Source of the DNA: Limnanthes douglasii subsp. nivea | Lineage: Eukaryota; Streptophyta; Magnoliopsida; Brassicales; Limnanthaceae | Direction of reading: 5' to 3' | Length of the DNA: 64,000 nt | NCBI GenBank assembly: GCA_036936605.1 | Contig: JAUPFV010000002.1 | Coordinates: 341,250,654 to 341,314,653 of the forward strand | Shown here: piece after piece, positions 47,380 to 58,250 of the stretch | How the letters are laid out: the number at the start of each line of letters is the position of its first letter | Numbering within the stretch: the stretch's first letter is position 1 | Translations under genes and position numbers: made by a program | Notes under the pieces: generated by a model | The model's input: the letters and a program-made list of their open reading frames with translations, nothing else | What the model was told of the DNA's origin: nothing | Databases searched by the model: none

Positions 47380-49575
47380 TGACATGAGGATAAAATAAAA
47401 ACAGAAGATAGTTAACATTTTAGGGCTGAACTCCCTTAGAAGTTCCTCCTTCGTCTTGTTTCTTCTTTTGGTCTTTGGGTTCATCATTAGGGCTCTCTCC
47501 AGTCCCTTCTTCTTCATGAGGGGTATCATCATAACCACTGGAATAGTTGTGCCTATCACCATCTACCATAGTATGGAATGGGAGGTCTTCGTATTCCATA
47601 TACTGCCACAGAGAACCAAGCGTCCTCTTCGGGAATATTTGATGAAAAATCATGACCATGACAGATTTGACTTCGGCATACCTCTCTTCTTAGGAATCTA
47701 TCACCTTATTGGTGTATACATCGATCTTGGCCTGGATTGTCTTCTCCTGCTCCTTTATCAAATCATTTTTCTCCTTGGTGACTTTAGACACATCATCTTT
47801 GAGAGAAGTTTTGTCACCGGTTAGTGTTTGGATGACACTGTCCCTGGACTTCACATCCTCTTTCGAAGCAGAGAGATCCTTCTCCAAGCGAGAACATTTA
47901 GTTTGGAGTTCAGTGTTAACCATCTCCGAAGTGGCCAGCTTGGTGGCCAAGTCCTCTTTCCCCTTCTTAAACTCATCGATCTCTCTCCTTAATGCCGCAA
48001 CACTCTAATTGGCGTTAAGGAGGTTGTTAGATAAACTCTGTTTGTCTGTGTTGAGTTTGTTGATGAGATTAGATTGGTTTCACATTTGCCTCTCCAGGTT
48101 GATCACCGGTTGAATGTTGCTCAGCAAGGAGTGAGCCACCATGTCATTCTCCTCTGAAATAGAAAAAGACTTACCATTGAAGGTAACCATGTTTGAGGAG
48201 CTTGGAGGAAGACAGGGGCCAGCAAAGTCATCTTTTTCAAGGTCTCCAAAGTAAAGGCCAATATTTTGGAGGCCACTGATGTCGACTCCATCAAAATTAA
48301 TATCCCCTCCGGTACCCTCTCCGGTGTGATAATCACTGGGGATTTTCTCTGCCAATGTGGGGTCTGTTGGGTCGGCCGGTGGAAGAGAATCTGAAGGCTG
48401 GAGAGCGACATCATCCATCGAGGAGATTTTCTTCTTCTTGGCTTCCTTATCTCCACCATCTACTCCCCGTTTTCGATCCTTCTTGGGAGCCTTTAAAGGA
48501 TTTGGAGGTCCATCTGGCTCTTTGATACTCTCATCTTCAACCATTTGAAGTATAGTAGCATCGATTCCCCCTTGGCCCTGCACTTCCTCATTTGCTGGGA
48601 CGATCTCTTCAACACCACCTTGAGCAACCTCAGTTGCATCTTGTTTCTTCTTGCCTTTCTTGCCCCTCATTTTACTTGGGGCTTTTTCTCTGGCAGGCAA
48701 GGACAGCTTCCCATCCTTCTCCTCTGTCCTCTGCAGGATGTCACCCAGAGGAGGTAGAGTGGTCAATTTCTCCCAAGTAAGGTCTCTCCGGCCAGTTGTG
48801 TTCTAGAGATGGGACCTCGCTAAATTTCCGGCAGTAAAGAAATTGTGGAAACGATTTCCCCATTTGTAAGTAGCCCAAGCATTCAGTTTGGCACAAGTTG
48901 TCTACCCCTCTTCCACATAGTCGGAGAACTCCTTCGGCAGCACTACAAAAAAAAACGAAGAGCGGTTTAGAAATAGATTTTTAATAAGAAAAGAAAGACA
49001 AGCGTGATTGAATATTTACCTGAGCTTTTCCATCTACTGGTGACCATGCTAGGGTTGACACCAGCCTTGATTTTTCTCCCGTTCTCCCAAACCCCACTAA
49101 TATATAAGAATTGGGTATTCTAATTCTTCTCCGATTCAAGCAAATCATCCACCACTTTAAAGTTATCTCCCATGTTGTTGTGGTAGAAAGGGATGACCTG
49201 GTTATTGCAGAGGTTGGGCACAGCAGTGAATTGCTCCATTGGAAGCGATATTCCGGAGAACCTAGAGGCCATAATGCAGGCTATAAAGATGTACCAAGCA
49301 TTGGGACTCAGCTGGCTTGGATAGAGCTTTATCAGCTCCGTATAGATGACTATCTTGCTCAGCTTCCAGTCCATTGGCGTCTCCGGGGTGACCGGTATCC
49401 TCACCTTGACAGACTCAGGGATCGCCCACTTCATCCGGATCTGAGCTAACTCAGCAGTGTGAGTGTAGACATAGTTGATGTTCTGCATGGCTAGCGGATA
49501 CTTCACGCCCACCTTGTGGAAGCAGGGTCCCACTTTGCCTTCCAGGGACTCCGACAATTCCGGGTATTTCAAACA
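47380..49575 (-). pseudogene. Antisense additional ORF (aORF) of element C, spliced
   Basis: Minus strand. The 5' part (49572-49120) reads SKIVIYTELIKLYPSQLSPN and WYIFIACIMASRFSGISLPMEQ, homologous to the antisense ORF of element B. An intron with GTAAAT and a T-run plus AG is visible at 48943-49019. A very charged part follows (48766-48080, Lys-rich runs such as KKGKKKQDATEV), then a coiled coil (47950-47690, KCSRLEKDLSASKEDVKSRD). Such ORFs are known from Tat elements; their role is unknown. The N-terminal end and the 3' LTR are missing. Confidence 0.65.
48943..49019 (-). other. Intron in the antisense ORF
   Basis: On the minus strand CAG|GTAAAT is followed 77 bp later by a run of T and TAG|TG, which are good plant splice sites. 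The flanking exons are open. Confidence 0.7.
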
Positions 49576-50634
49576 AAGTTTCTCTTTACCCTTTCCCTAG
49601 AGAAGTTATAAGGGAACATATAAGTGTTTTGCATGCAGTTTCTCCAACTGTGGTTATGAATTCGTCAGTCCACTCAGAAGGAAACCCACCAACTTTAAAC
49701 GATAAAATTCAAACTATTTCTGCAGGAGCATTTGAAGCATATAACACACTCCCTATTTTACATTTGGTTTTTCTTTCTCAGATGGAGACCAACATTAGTT
49801 TCTCGTCCCCTACTTTGTCAATGGTTTTAGGAGTACCTATTAGACTCATGTTTGGAAAAATTATGATAAAAATTACAAATGGAGTTCGAAAATCTCTAAA
49901 GCTATTTTGACAAATATCTTTCACTTGTACGTATATATATTTGATCAGTGTGCTCAAATTTACAAATTAATCGATGGTCCTATATGTGTCTTTTTTCGAA
50001 AAGGTGACGATACAAGATCAACATTTCCAGCTCTGATTATTACGATTTCCAGATTTTGTAAACATGGTTCTATCACATTCATCTTGTATGAAAAAGGTAA
50101 AGAAGGCAAATATAATTACATAGGTCAAATCCTTGAATTTTTGAAGACAACAAAATAAGATTATTTTAGAGTTCAACGGTTCTTCAAAGCGAAAGATACT
50201 GTAATCCAATTTCAAGAAAACCGTTAGCATGAGAAGCGTATACTGTGATGCGATGAATGACAATGTATTAGATTCCATTATCTTAAAACTCAAGATTATA
50301 CAGCGAGAGCCTAATGATAATCTCAAGTTAAGACATTACGACTATTATTCTGATATGAAGTGTTCGGTAGACTATTCTACTTTCCACACACTTGGAAATT
50401 CTATTCGTGTTTCATCCTTATCTGTTGAGATGAAGAAAAATAGTACGGATATGAATACGCCACTAAAAGATCCAAACGATTCCTACAAACAAGAGCTAGC
50501 TCTATTGGATTTATATTGCGGTTGTGGTGGAATGTCAACTGGTTTGTACCTTAGTGCCAAAACCTTGGGCATTGACTTGATAAAAAATTGGGTTGTGGAG
50601 ATCAACAATACGTCTAAGAACTTGAAGTTGAATC

Positions 50635-50899
50635 TGTTGGGAAAAAGTCCCTAAGATAAAACAAGAACAACAGATAGCCTTAACAGACAGACTAGTATAT
50701 ATATATATATATAGATAAACAAGAAGTGCCGAAATGGTAACTTCATTTCAAATATCAATACAAGGGTCTGTTTTCTTATATAGAAAATACAGATAAACTG
50801 TTCGGTCTTATCTAAATAACTACCCTAATAACTGATATTAGACACTTCATAAACTAGACAATACGTATTCAAACCAACTAGTTTAGATTACTTCCAACA
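50635..50899 (-). repeat. 3' LTR of the TRIM
   Basis: 265 bp, bounded by TGTTGG and CCAACA, next to the polypurine tract. Confidence 0.92.
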
Positions 50900-51236
50900 T
50901 TCTCCCCTGTAATCTAAACTGCAACCAACTTCACGGTGGTCTTCTCTGTCTTCTGCCATCAGATGTGCAGGTTCCTCATCTTTTACTACCATGTCTTCTA
51001 CCATCATAAGTGCAGCTTCCTCATCTCTGCCATCAGAAGTGCAGGTTCCTCATCTTGTACTGTCATGTCTTCTGCCATCAGAACTGTAGGTTCCTCATCT
51101 CTGCCATCAGAAGTGCAGGTTCCTCCTCGATTTTTCCTTTTCATCCACTCCTCTCTAGTGAATAAAAGCTTCCCTTCTTCGTCTTCTCGTTTACTCCATT
51201 CGTCCTCCGTTGTTATTGCCTAGGCTCTGATACCAA

Positions 51237-51496
51237 TGTTGGGAAAAAAGTCCCTACGATAAAACAGGAACAACAGATAGCCTTAACAGACAGACTAGTA
51301 TATTTATAGAGATAAACAAGAAGTGCGGAAATGGTAACTTCATTTCAAATATCAATACAAGGGTCTGTTTTCTTATATAGAAAATACAGATAAACTGTTC
51401 GGTCTTATCTAAATAACTACTCTAATAACTGATATGAGACACGTTATAAACTAGACAATACATATTCAAACCAACTAGTTTAGATTACTTCCACCA
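51237..51496 (-). repeat. 5' LTR of the TRIM
   Basis: 260 bp, shorter than its partner mainly by a shorter TA run. The last bases read CCACCA instead of CCAACA. Confidence 0.92.
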
Positions 51497-51799
51497 GAAT
51501 CATCCAGAAACATAACTTAGAAATGAAGCTACTAAAGATTTCTTTGACCTATTAACGGAGTGGGACAAGCTATATAAAAATACATAGTAAAATATACCAC
51601 ATGAAATGTGAAATTAAGTACACGTATCCCTGAAACATGCAAAAATTTGCGTTCAAATAGTGAAGGCAGAAATTCATATAAAGAATTCGACGTTGCGAGC
51701 CTTGTCGACATATGCTGTAGTGGTCATAATAATATTCGCAAGCGTAGATTTAATTTTAAGGTTGATCTAACTAGTTAGATTTTAATGGATGATATTTTT

Positions 51800-52146
51800 G
51801 CTCCATATGACTACAGTGGGCGAATTTGAGGGCTAATTCTTTCCAACCGGGAGAGGATGATGTAGCTCACTATTTGAATTCAATTATTTAAATATTTTAG
51901 TTTTAGATTTATTTTATTTAAGTATTTATTTAAGATAACAAATTAAATCTGATTATATTTTGATTTAATAGGATATTATTTTACTATGTTTATTTTTGTT
52001 TCCTTGTTTTGTATTAAGGATTTGGGCGATTCCTATTTAAGGCGCCTCAAACCCTACTTTTATTTTGAGACTTTTTTTAATAGAATTTTGATAATGAAAA
52101 TTAGGGTTCCCCCTATATTGACTTCTCTGCGTTTACTTTGTATCAA
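51800..52146 (+). repeat. 3' end of a gypsy element with LTR-like sequence
   Basis: A frame reading RANSFQPGEDDV resembles the very end of gypsy polyproteins. It overlaps a purine-rich GGGAGAGGA and a TGATGTAG that would begin an LTR, ending at GTATCA near 52146. The stretch is AT-rich and contains a TATTTAAGG-like promoter box and a likely polyadenylation region. No partner LTR is present in the window. Confidence 0.45.
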
Positions 52147-53897
52147 GATGTGATCTTCAATGAAATAATGATGTACAAGGACAGACATAAAACCGAAGCA
52201 AATGACTCAAAGCGTATGAATCAATATTTGTAGACATTGATGGAGTCCCAGATAATCAAGAAATAGAGCCGACCTAGGCAGTTCCTGTTTTGCGAAGATC
52301 TTCCCGACCTCATGTTCCCAACAGAAGATATTTGAACAATCTGTTACTTACCGATGGAGGGGAACCTGAATGCTATGATCAAGCTTTCCAGACCAGTGAT
52401 GTTAGCAAGTGGGAGCTTGCCATGAAAAATAAGACGAAGTCTTTAATCTCAAATGATACATGATAACTAGTTGAGTTACTAATGGGTAAGAAGGCACTTC
52501 ATAACAAATGGGTGTATCAGGTGAAAGATGAGCATGATGGCTCTAAGAGATACAAAGCTTGACTAGTTGTTAAAGTGTTCCAACAAAAGGAAGGAATTGA
52601 TTACACTGATATTTTGCTCTAGTTGTGAAGCTCAATACTATTAGATCAGTGTTGAGTATTTTTCCCATTGAGACCTTTATCTTGAACAGTTAGATGTGAA
52701 GACTGCATTTCTTCACGGGGACTTGGATGAGGAAATATATATGTATCAACCAGAAGGTTTCTTAAAAGAAGGGAAAGAAAACATGGTATAGAGACTCAAG
52801 AAAAGTTTGTATGGTCTAAAACAAGCTCCAAGACAGTGGTACAAGAAATTTGACGTCTTTATGTAAGAAAATGTAATGCAGACCACTCTTATTATTTTAA
52901 TATATGTAAGTCTTGTTATATCATTTTGTTACTCTATGTTGATGATATGTTAGTAGCAGGTTCATATATGGATGATATTAGAAAATTGAAGCAAACATTG
53001 TCAAAAGAATTTGATATGAAGGGCTTGGGTCCGGCGAAGAAGATTCTTGGAATGCAAATCACAAGAGATAAGCATATATAAGTTTTGCAGTTATCTCAGT
53101 CAGAGTACATCGATCGCATTTTGAAGAGATTAAACATGTGTGATGCCAAACCAGTTAGTACACCATTTGCAGGTCACTTTCGTTTATCCAAGGATCAATC
53201 CCCTAAGACGGATGAAGAAAAAAACTCCATGGAATAGGTTCATTACGCCTCAGCTATTGGAAGTTTGATGTATGCAATGGTCTGTTCAAGACCAGACATT
53301 AGTCATGCAGTGGGAGTTGTGAGTAGGTTTATGTCAAATCCAGGGAAAATGCATTGGGAAGCTGTGAAATGGATTTTGAGGTGCCTACTAGGTACCACAG
53401 AAAAGTGTTTGTACTTTAATAAGGGTGAGTTAAAGGTACAAGGCTACATAGATGCAGATTATAGAGGTGAAGTTGATCACCGGAAAAGCACTATCGGTTA
53501 AATATTTATTTTTGGAACTGCAGTTGTTAGTTGGATGTCAAAGTTATAGAAAATTATCACTCTATCAACTATAGAGGCTGAGTATGTAGCAGTGACCGAA
53601 GCCAGTAAAGAGATGGTATGGCTTCAAGGTTTGTTAACCCAGTTTTGATTCAAACATAAGAACAACGTTCTGCATAGTGATAGTCAAAGTGTAATTCAAT
53701 TGGCGAAGAATTCAACATTTCATTCAAGAACCAAGCACATCAGTATTCGTTATCATTTCATTAGATCTTTATTGGAAGATGAGGTGCTAATACTGGAAAA
53801 GATCCAAGGAAGCAAGAATCCAACTGATATGTTGACAAAGACAGTAGCCATTGAAAAACTGAAGTTGTGTTCAGCTTCACTTGGTCTGCAAGAGTAA
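52147..53897 (+). pseudogene. Ty1/copia pol: reverse transcriptase and RNase H, broken
   Basis: Starts within pol at KDVIFNEI and MMYKDRH. RT parts: KALHNKWVYQVKDEHDGSKR, LYLEQLDVKTAFLHGDLDEE, KKSLYGLKQAPRQWYKKFD and the catalytic YVDDMLVAGS. Then SAIGSLMYAMVCSRPDISHA and the RNase H region (KVQGYIDADYRGEVDHRKST, TIEAEYVAVTEASKEMVWLQ, HSDSQSVIQLAKNSTFHSRT), ending with KLCSASLGLQE and TAA. gag, protease and integrase are missing. Frequent stops, many of which are CGA or CAG to TGA or TAG changes as expected of methylated DNA decay. Confidence 0.9.
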
Positions 53898-53968
53898 TAA
53901 GACCAGAATGATCTGCAGCATAGATGAAGGTGCAAAGACATGTGGAAACCAGTCTTCAAGTGGGAGAT

Positions 53969-54446
53969 TGTTATTTTGACATAATAGTCCAGCCTTATTC
54001 AATATACATTTCAATGGATAGAAGAGATGCTAGATGAAAAGACAGTGAAGATGAGGCAAGTTCTGAACATATTAAAGAGAGCTATAGTGAATTAAAAAAG
54101 ACAGTGTAATTTTCGTGGGTCATAAATTACACATTAAGGACTGTAAATGTTTTCCCCTTTTAAGTGTGACAGTCTCTACAAAACTAAGTGCTAGGTTTTT
54201 TGTGTATGCATAAAAAACGACAGAATCACTGTGTCTTTATAATAAAATCGATCTGCAGCAGGTCCGGAGATGTAGGCATAATTTGCTGAAATCCGTTAAC
54301 AATTGTGTGTTTGCTTTCACTTTTGTTTTGTGTTTCTTTTCTTATTGATTTGATTGCATGAAAATTGTGTATTTTCCCAAAACCCATCTTTACCTCAAGA
54401 AAATTTAGAAGTGATTTGGTAGGAAATTAGTGTATTTCCCTTACGA
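53969..54446 (+). repeat. Copia LTR 1
   Basis: Preceded by the polypurine tract AAGTGGGAGA and followed by the primer site TGGTATCAGAGC at 54448, so this one LTR serves as the 3' LTR of the pol fragment on its left and the 5' LTR of the miniature interior on its right. Contains a TATAATAAA-type region near 54240. Confidence 0.9.
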
Positions 54447-54962
54447 CTGGTATCAGAGCTAGGCTGGTAGCGATCCAAAGGAGGTCACATTTGAGTGGGA
54501 GCAATGGCTATAGACGAAGGAAAGATGAGACTCGAAATAATCAATGGTGTAGATTTTGGGTTCTGGAAGAGGCTGAGTATGTAGCAGTGACCGAAGCCAG
54601 TAAAAATATGATATGGCTTCAAGGTTTGTTAACCGAGTTTGGATTCAAACATAAGAACAACGTTCTACATAGTGATAGTCGAAGTGTAATTCAATTGGCG
54701 AAGAATTCAACATTTCATTCAAGAACCAAGCACATGAGTCTTCGTTATCATTTCATTAGATCTTTATTGGAAGATGAGGTGCTAATACTGGAAAAGACCA
54801 AGGAAGCAAGAATTCAGCTGATATGTTGACAAAAACAGTAGCCATTGAAAAACTAAAGTTGTGTTCAGCTTCACTTAGTCTGCAAGAGTAATAAGACCAG
54901 AAAGATCTGCAACATAGATCAAGGTGCAAAGACATGTGGAAACCAGTCTTCAAGTGGGAGAT
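54447..54962 (+). mobile_element. Miniature copia interior: gag start fused to RNase H end
   Basis: Begins with the primer site TGGTATCAGAGC, a leader and the gag start ATG at 54504 (MAIDEGKMRLEIINGVDFGF), then jumps after about 22 codons to the end of RNase H (EEAEYVAVTEASKNMIWLQ), continues to KLCSAS and ends in the polypurine tract before LTR 2. The gag and RNase H frames do not match across the junction. This is a large internal deletion derivative that keeps all signals needed in cis. Confidence 0.85.
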
Positions 54963-55438
54963 TGTTATTTTGGCATAATAGTCCAGCCTTTTTGAACATA
55001 CATTTCAATGAATATAAGAGATCCTAGATGAAAAGACAGTGACGATGAGGCAAGTTCTAAACATATTAAAGAGAGCTGGAGTGAATTAAAAAAGACAGTG
55101 TAATTTTAGTGGGTCATAAATTACACATTAAGGATTGTAAATGTTTTCTCTTTTTAAGTGTGACAGTCTCTACAAAACTAAGTGCTAGGGTTTTTGTGTA
55201 TGCATTAAAAACGGCAGAATCGTTGTGTCTTTATAATAAAATCGATCTGCAGCAGGTCCGGAGATGTAGGCATAATTTGTTGAACTCCGTTAACAATTGT
55301 GTGTTTGATTTCACTTTTTTTGTGTTTCTTTTCTTTTTGATTTGATTGCATGAAAAATGTGTATTTTCTCAAAACCCCTCTTTACCTCAAGAAAATTTAG
55401 AAGTGATTTGGTAGGAAATTAGTGTATTTCCCTTACGA
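54963..55438 (+). repeat. Copia LTR 2
   Basis: About 95% like LTR 1 by eye, again preceded by AAGTGGGAGA and followed by TGGTATCAGAGC at 55440. Confidence 0.9.
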
Positions 55439-55507
55439 CTGGTATCAGAGCTAGGCTGGTAGCGATCCAAAGGAGGTCACATTTGAGTGGGAGCAATGGC
55501 TATAGAC
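55439..55507 (+). other. Primer site, leader and first gag codons of a truncated third copia copy
   Basis: Repeats 54447-54515 nearly base for base, up to ATGGCTATAGACGAA, then switches abruptly to the gag of element E, whose frame is on the other strand. No target duplication marks this junction, so it is a rearrangement rather than an insertion. Confidence 0.8.
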
Positions 55508-56304
55508 GAATTATCAAACCACTTGGGAAGATGTCCGGAAAGGATCTCCGGGGAGAGAAGGGATGACCTCCAATTATGTCCGACTTTATAAGTGCTCCCT
55601 CCCGGACCATCATTGGTTGTCATATATAGTTTTTCCTCAGTCGGAGAAGTAAACTGATTACTAACTCGGTATTCTTGATTATAACTTTCAACTTGAGGCT
55701 GTTTTCGAGAAGTGATGTATTCGACTCGAACATTCCCTATTTTATCCTGCTCCTCGGAATACATCTTTCTTTTCCCAGTATCACCTTTCTTCATTGACTC
55801 CTTCTTTCTTCGACTAGTCCGATGATCGTGTTTGCGCGTCTTCGACTCTCTTTGCCTCCGATCTGGTTTGTATATGGCATCAGTATCCGGAGATAAAAAT
55901 TCATCAGAGCCCAAGGAAGTATATTTACTAGATTCTGATGTGTCGTATCTTTGTTCCGATCTAGCTCGCCTTTTGGAATGTCGATGACTTCTCCTTCGTT
56001 GTCTTTCTTCAAATTGAATGGCGTCTTGGGTCTGGTCAGCCACGACTCTCTCTTGTTGGACTTCAAATCTGACCTTCCTGGAGCTTACTATCTCTTTCTT
56101 TTCTGCACTCAACCTTTCGATGTCCTCCAACAATTCTATATGTTTGGTGACCAGGACTGACTCTTCAAGCAGCTCATCGGCATATCGGTTTGGGTCGTTT
56201 CCTTCATTTGTGACTTGTTCTTGCATCAAATAATCACCAGACTCAACACCGGTCAGATCTCTAGTCGGATTGGTATTAATCTCTCCATGAACTTTAGTAT
56301 TCAT
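55508..56304 (-). pseudogene. gag N-terminal part of element E
   Basis: An open frame on minus, about 265 codons, from ATG 56304 (MNTKVHGEINTNPTRDLTGV) through an Arg-rich segment (RRRSHRHSKRRARSEQRYD) to the start of the gag core (LLSPEILSGHLPKWF). Homologous to the gag of element B but with fewer frameshifts. It is cut off at 55507 by the copia junction, before the main gag domain. Confidence 0.8.
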
Positions 56305-56378
56305 ATTTTTTGAAATACGTTTTCAAGGTTTTAGAACGTTAATTCTGGGTACCACTCGGTTCCCACAGACGTCGTCAC

Positions 56379-56777
56379 TGATGAACTCAGAAAATCCTTA
56401 GGGAAGTTCTGAAGCGGAAATGTTCGTAGAAGAGGATCAGACTAGGAAATGTTCCTATGAAGTGACAACAAATAACAAAATCAGTATTTTTTAGAGAGAG
56501 AAAAGGACAAAAGGAATAAATGAAGCAATAATTAACTAATCATTGGTACTTTTCCCCAAAAAGGGAATGTTCTTTATATAGTACATGAGATAGGTAGTAA
56601 AATTACATAATTACGACCATTAAAGTATTCTCACACCCACTCTTTTACTATTTACATATAAGTTCTTGGGGCATATCATTTAACCCTTCAACTTCTTAAG
56701 TTTGCTTTACTTTGATCCTTAACCACTAAACGTACAAACCTAGGCCTTTTTCTTAGCATAATTTTCCTAGTGATTAC
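56379..56777 (-). repeat. LTR of element E (left part, interrupted by element D)
   Basis: Closely matches the B LTR at 24237-24658. It runs up to the ATTAC at 56773-56777, where element D is inserted. The remaining end of the LTR is at 61702-61723. Confidence 0.9.
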
Positions 56778-57184
56778 TGGTGTGGTTTATTTCTATATGA
56801 GGGTAAGTTTGTAATTTTTGTTTAGAGTTTGTGGAGGTTTGCAAGTATTTAATATTTGAGCAGAGAGTAGAGGGAGAATTAAGCAGCCTGGTTGTATTTA
56901 ATATTCATTACCCTCATTTAATGTTGGTTGTTGGGTATTTATATCCTTACATCTGGGCCTTATGGGCTTTCGGGTCATGTTTAATGGACCCAGGTCAAGT
57001 TTAAGGACCCATGAGCTCTTAGTAGGAGAGCAAGCAGCTTAGTCAAGAAGTGATTAGGTTTTTATGTACTTTAGTCCTAGTTCGAACAGTCCAATGGATG
57101 AGGTGTTCGAACTGCCCTGTCCGGTTTGGTGATCTTAGTCCGAACTGTCCTCGTCCGGAGAGGTTACAATATTCGGACTCATCA
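56778..57184 (-). repeat. 3' LTR of element D
   Basis: 407 bp, TGGTGTGG to ACTCATCA on +. The next bases on + (GGAGCCCCTTTTTT) form a purine tract on the minus strand, as expected before a 3' LTR. Confidence 0.93.
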
Positions 57185-57619
57185 GGAGCCCCTTTTTTAG
57201 GTGTTTGTTCAAATACCTTTGTCAAAAACCTGAAAAACAGTCCGATGTCAGTGGCAGTTTTACCCGAACAGGTCTTTCGAATAGTGTTATGGCTTTTTCT
57301 GGACTGAAAACGTTCTGTGAATCTAAACGGTTTTTTGCCAAAGTTCATGGGACACGTGTCACTTTTTGGCTGGTTGTTTCAGCCATTTTTTCACCTTGAA
57401 TTTCGCACCCACCTTCTCTGAAAAGAAACCTCTTCATTAATGAAGGTGACATCAGTGCCGTCTTTTAATCATTACTAATCTTTTCGAATTCTCCTAGGAA
57501 TCAAGACTTTCTTTTGAGATTTACTATAAATTGAAATACTTTTCTACTGTTTTACTATCACTTTCATTTTCACTCTGCAAATCTTCAAAGCTTTCTCTCT
57601 CAAAAACAAATTCTTACCT

Positions 57620-58250
57620 AGGTTGTTTATGTTCACGGCTAGGAATGCTCTGATCAAAGGCGGGTGGCTCAACCTATCTAAATTAGAAAAAGCGCAAAAA
57701 GTCGAAAGGGAAAAGCGCATTGCAGCAGGCTTACCCACTTCTCCCATCGATAAACCAGCAATCGCAGCCACAGAGTTAGACCAGGGTTCTTCCTCCACAA
57801 AGGGTGTCAAACCGAAGCGAGTGTTTCAAACCATTCTTTCCCTTATCATCTCAGGTTCTTCGGTTCAAGAGTTGGAACCTGCCGTTGAACTAGGTCTAAC
57901 ACCTACCAGCTTTAAAAAACCCTAGCCATTCTTAGCCATGGGGTCAGATGCTGAAACTTTTCCTCACAAGCTAGTTGATCAGAGAAAAGGCCGGCTGGTC
58001 AAATGACAGGCTTCTAAGGGCACCCGTTCGAAATCTGGTGCCAAGGACAGCAGTATTTGGTCAGAAGTACCCATTAGAGCACCCAGGGATAGGCTGTCCG
58101 GTCCGGAGGGCACTGGCTCAAGTCCCCGAAGAGAAAGTTCTACATTAGAGCCCCAACCAGAGGCTAGGAATCAGGAGAGTACTGAAGCTCACCAGTCCGG
58201 AATTCAAGCTGAACAGACTCCAAACCTCCCCGCTCATCAGCTTGACCCTT
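57620..58250 (+). pseudogene. N-terminal part of the antisense ORF of element D
   Basis: Opens at about 57629 (MFTARNALIKGGWLNLSKLE), continues with a basic EKAQKVEREKRIAAGL segment and a Ser/Thr-rich part, with stops at about 57923 and 58005, and then meets the broken RNase H coming from the other strand near 58245. It supplies the N-terminal part of the ORF that is missing from element C. Function unknown. Confidence 0.55.

Larger units (their letters stand above)
42220..49590 (+). mobile_element. Element C: Tat-type Ty3/gypsy, LTRs missing
   Basis: gag, protease, RT, RNase H and integrase in gypsy order on +, followed by a 450-bp gap and a long spliced ORF on the opposite strand, the layout of the plant Tat/Retand group. 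Neither LTR nor primer site is present: the left end starts inside gag near 42.2 kb, and the right end stops inside the antisense ORF near 49.59 kb, where chromomethylase-like sequence begins. It is the only copy here with an integrase. Confidence 0.85.
50635..51496 (-). mobile_element. TRIM (miniature LTR element) inside the chromomethylase pseudogene
   Basis: LTRs of about 260 bp at 50635-50899 and 51237-51496, with the target GAATC duplicated at 50630-50634 and 51497-51501. On the minus strand the right LTR is followed by TTGGTATCAGAGCC (primer site for initiator Met tRNA, 51223-51236), and GGGGAGAA precedes the left LTR (50900-50907), so it points left. The 337-bp interior encodes on minus a short copia-like gag remnant (LLFTREEWMKRKNRG) joined to repeats of DEEPALLMAE. 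LTRs differ by about nine substitutions, so it is fairly young. Confidence 0.92.
49990..51800 (+). pseudogene. Chromomethylase (CMT2-like DNA methyltransferase) pseudogene
   Basis: Plant chromomethylases methylate non-CG cytosines and carry BAH, methyltransferase and chromo domains. Here a BAH-like part reads KGKEGKYNYIGQILEF, YFRVQRFFKAKDTVIQF and MNDNVLDSIILKLKII. The first methyltransferase motif follows (LALLDLYCGCGGMSTGLYL), then KLN, interrupted by a TRIM, and HPET with LRNEATKDFFDLLTEWDKL after it. A chromodomain-like part (EFDVASLVDICCSGHNNIRK) ends near 51775. It lacks the catalytic Pro-Cys motif and later motifs. Two stops and one frameshift lie in the BAH part. No intron is visible over about 950 bp of coding DNA, although genes of this family have many introns, so it may be a retrocopy. 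Confidence 0.85.

Noticed and set aside
50936..51223. A 95-codon plus-strand ORF rich in Ser
   Set aside because: It is the complement of the copia gag-derived interior repeats of the TRIM; the meaningful reading is on the minus strand.
54448..54459. tRNA-Met gene suggested by TGGTATCAGAGC
   Set aside because: It is the retrotransposon primer-binding site, repeated after each copia LTR, with no tRNA body around it.
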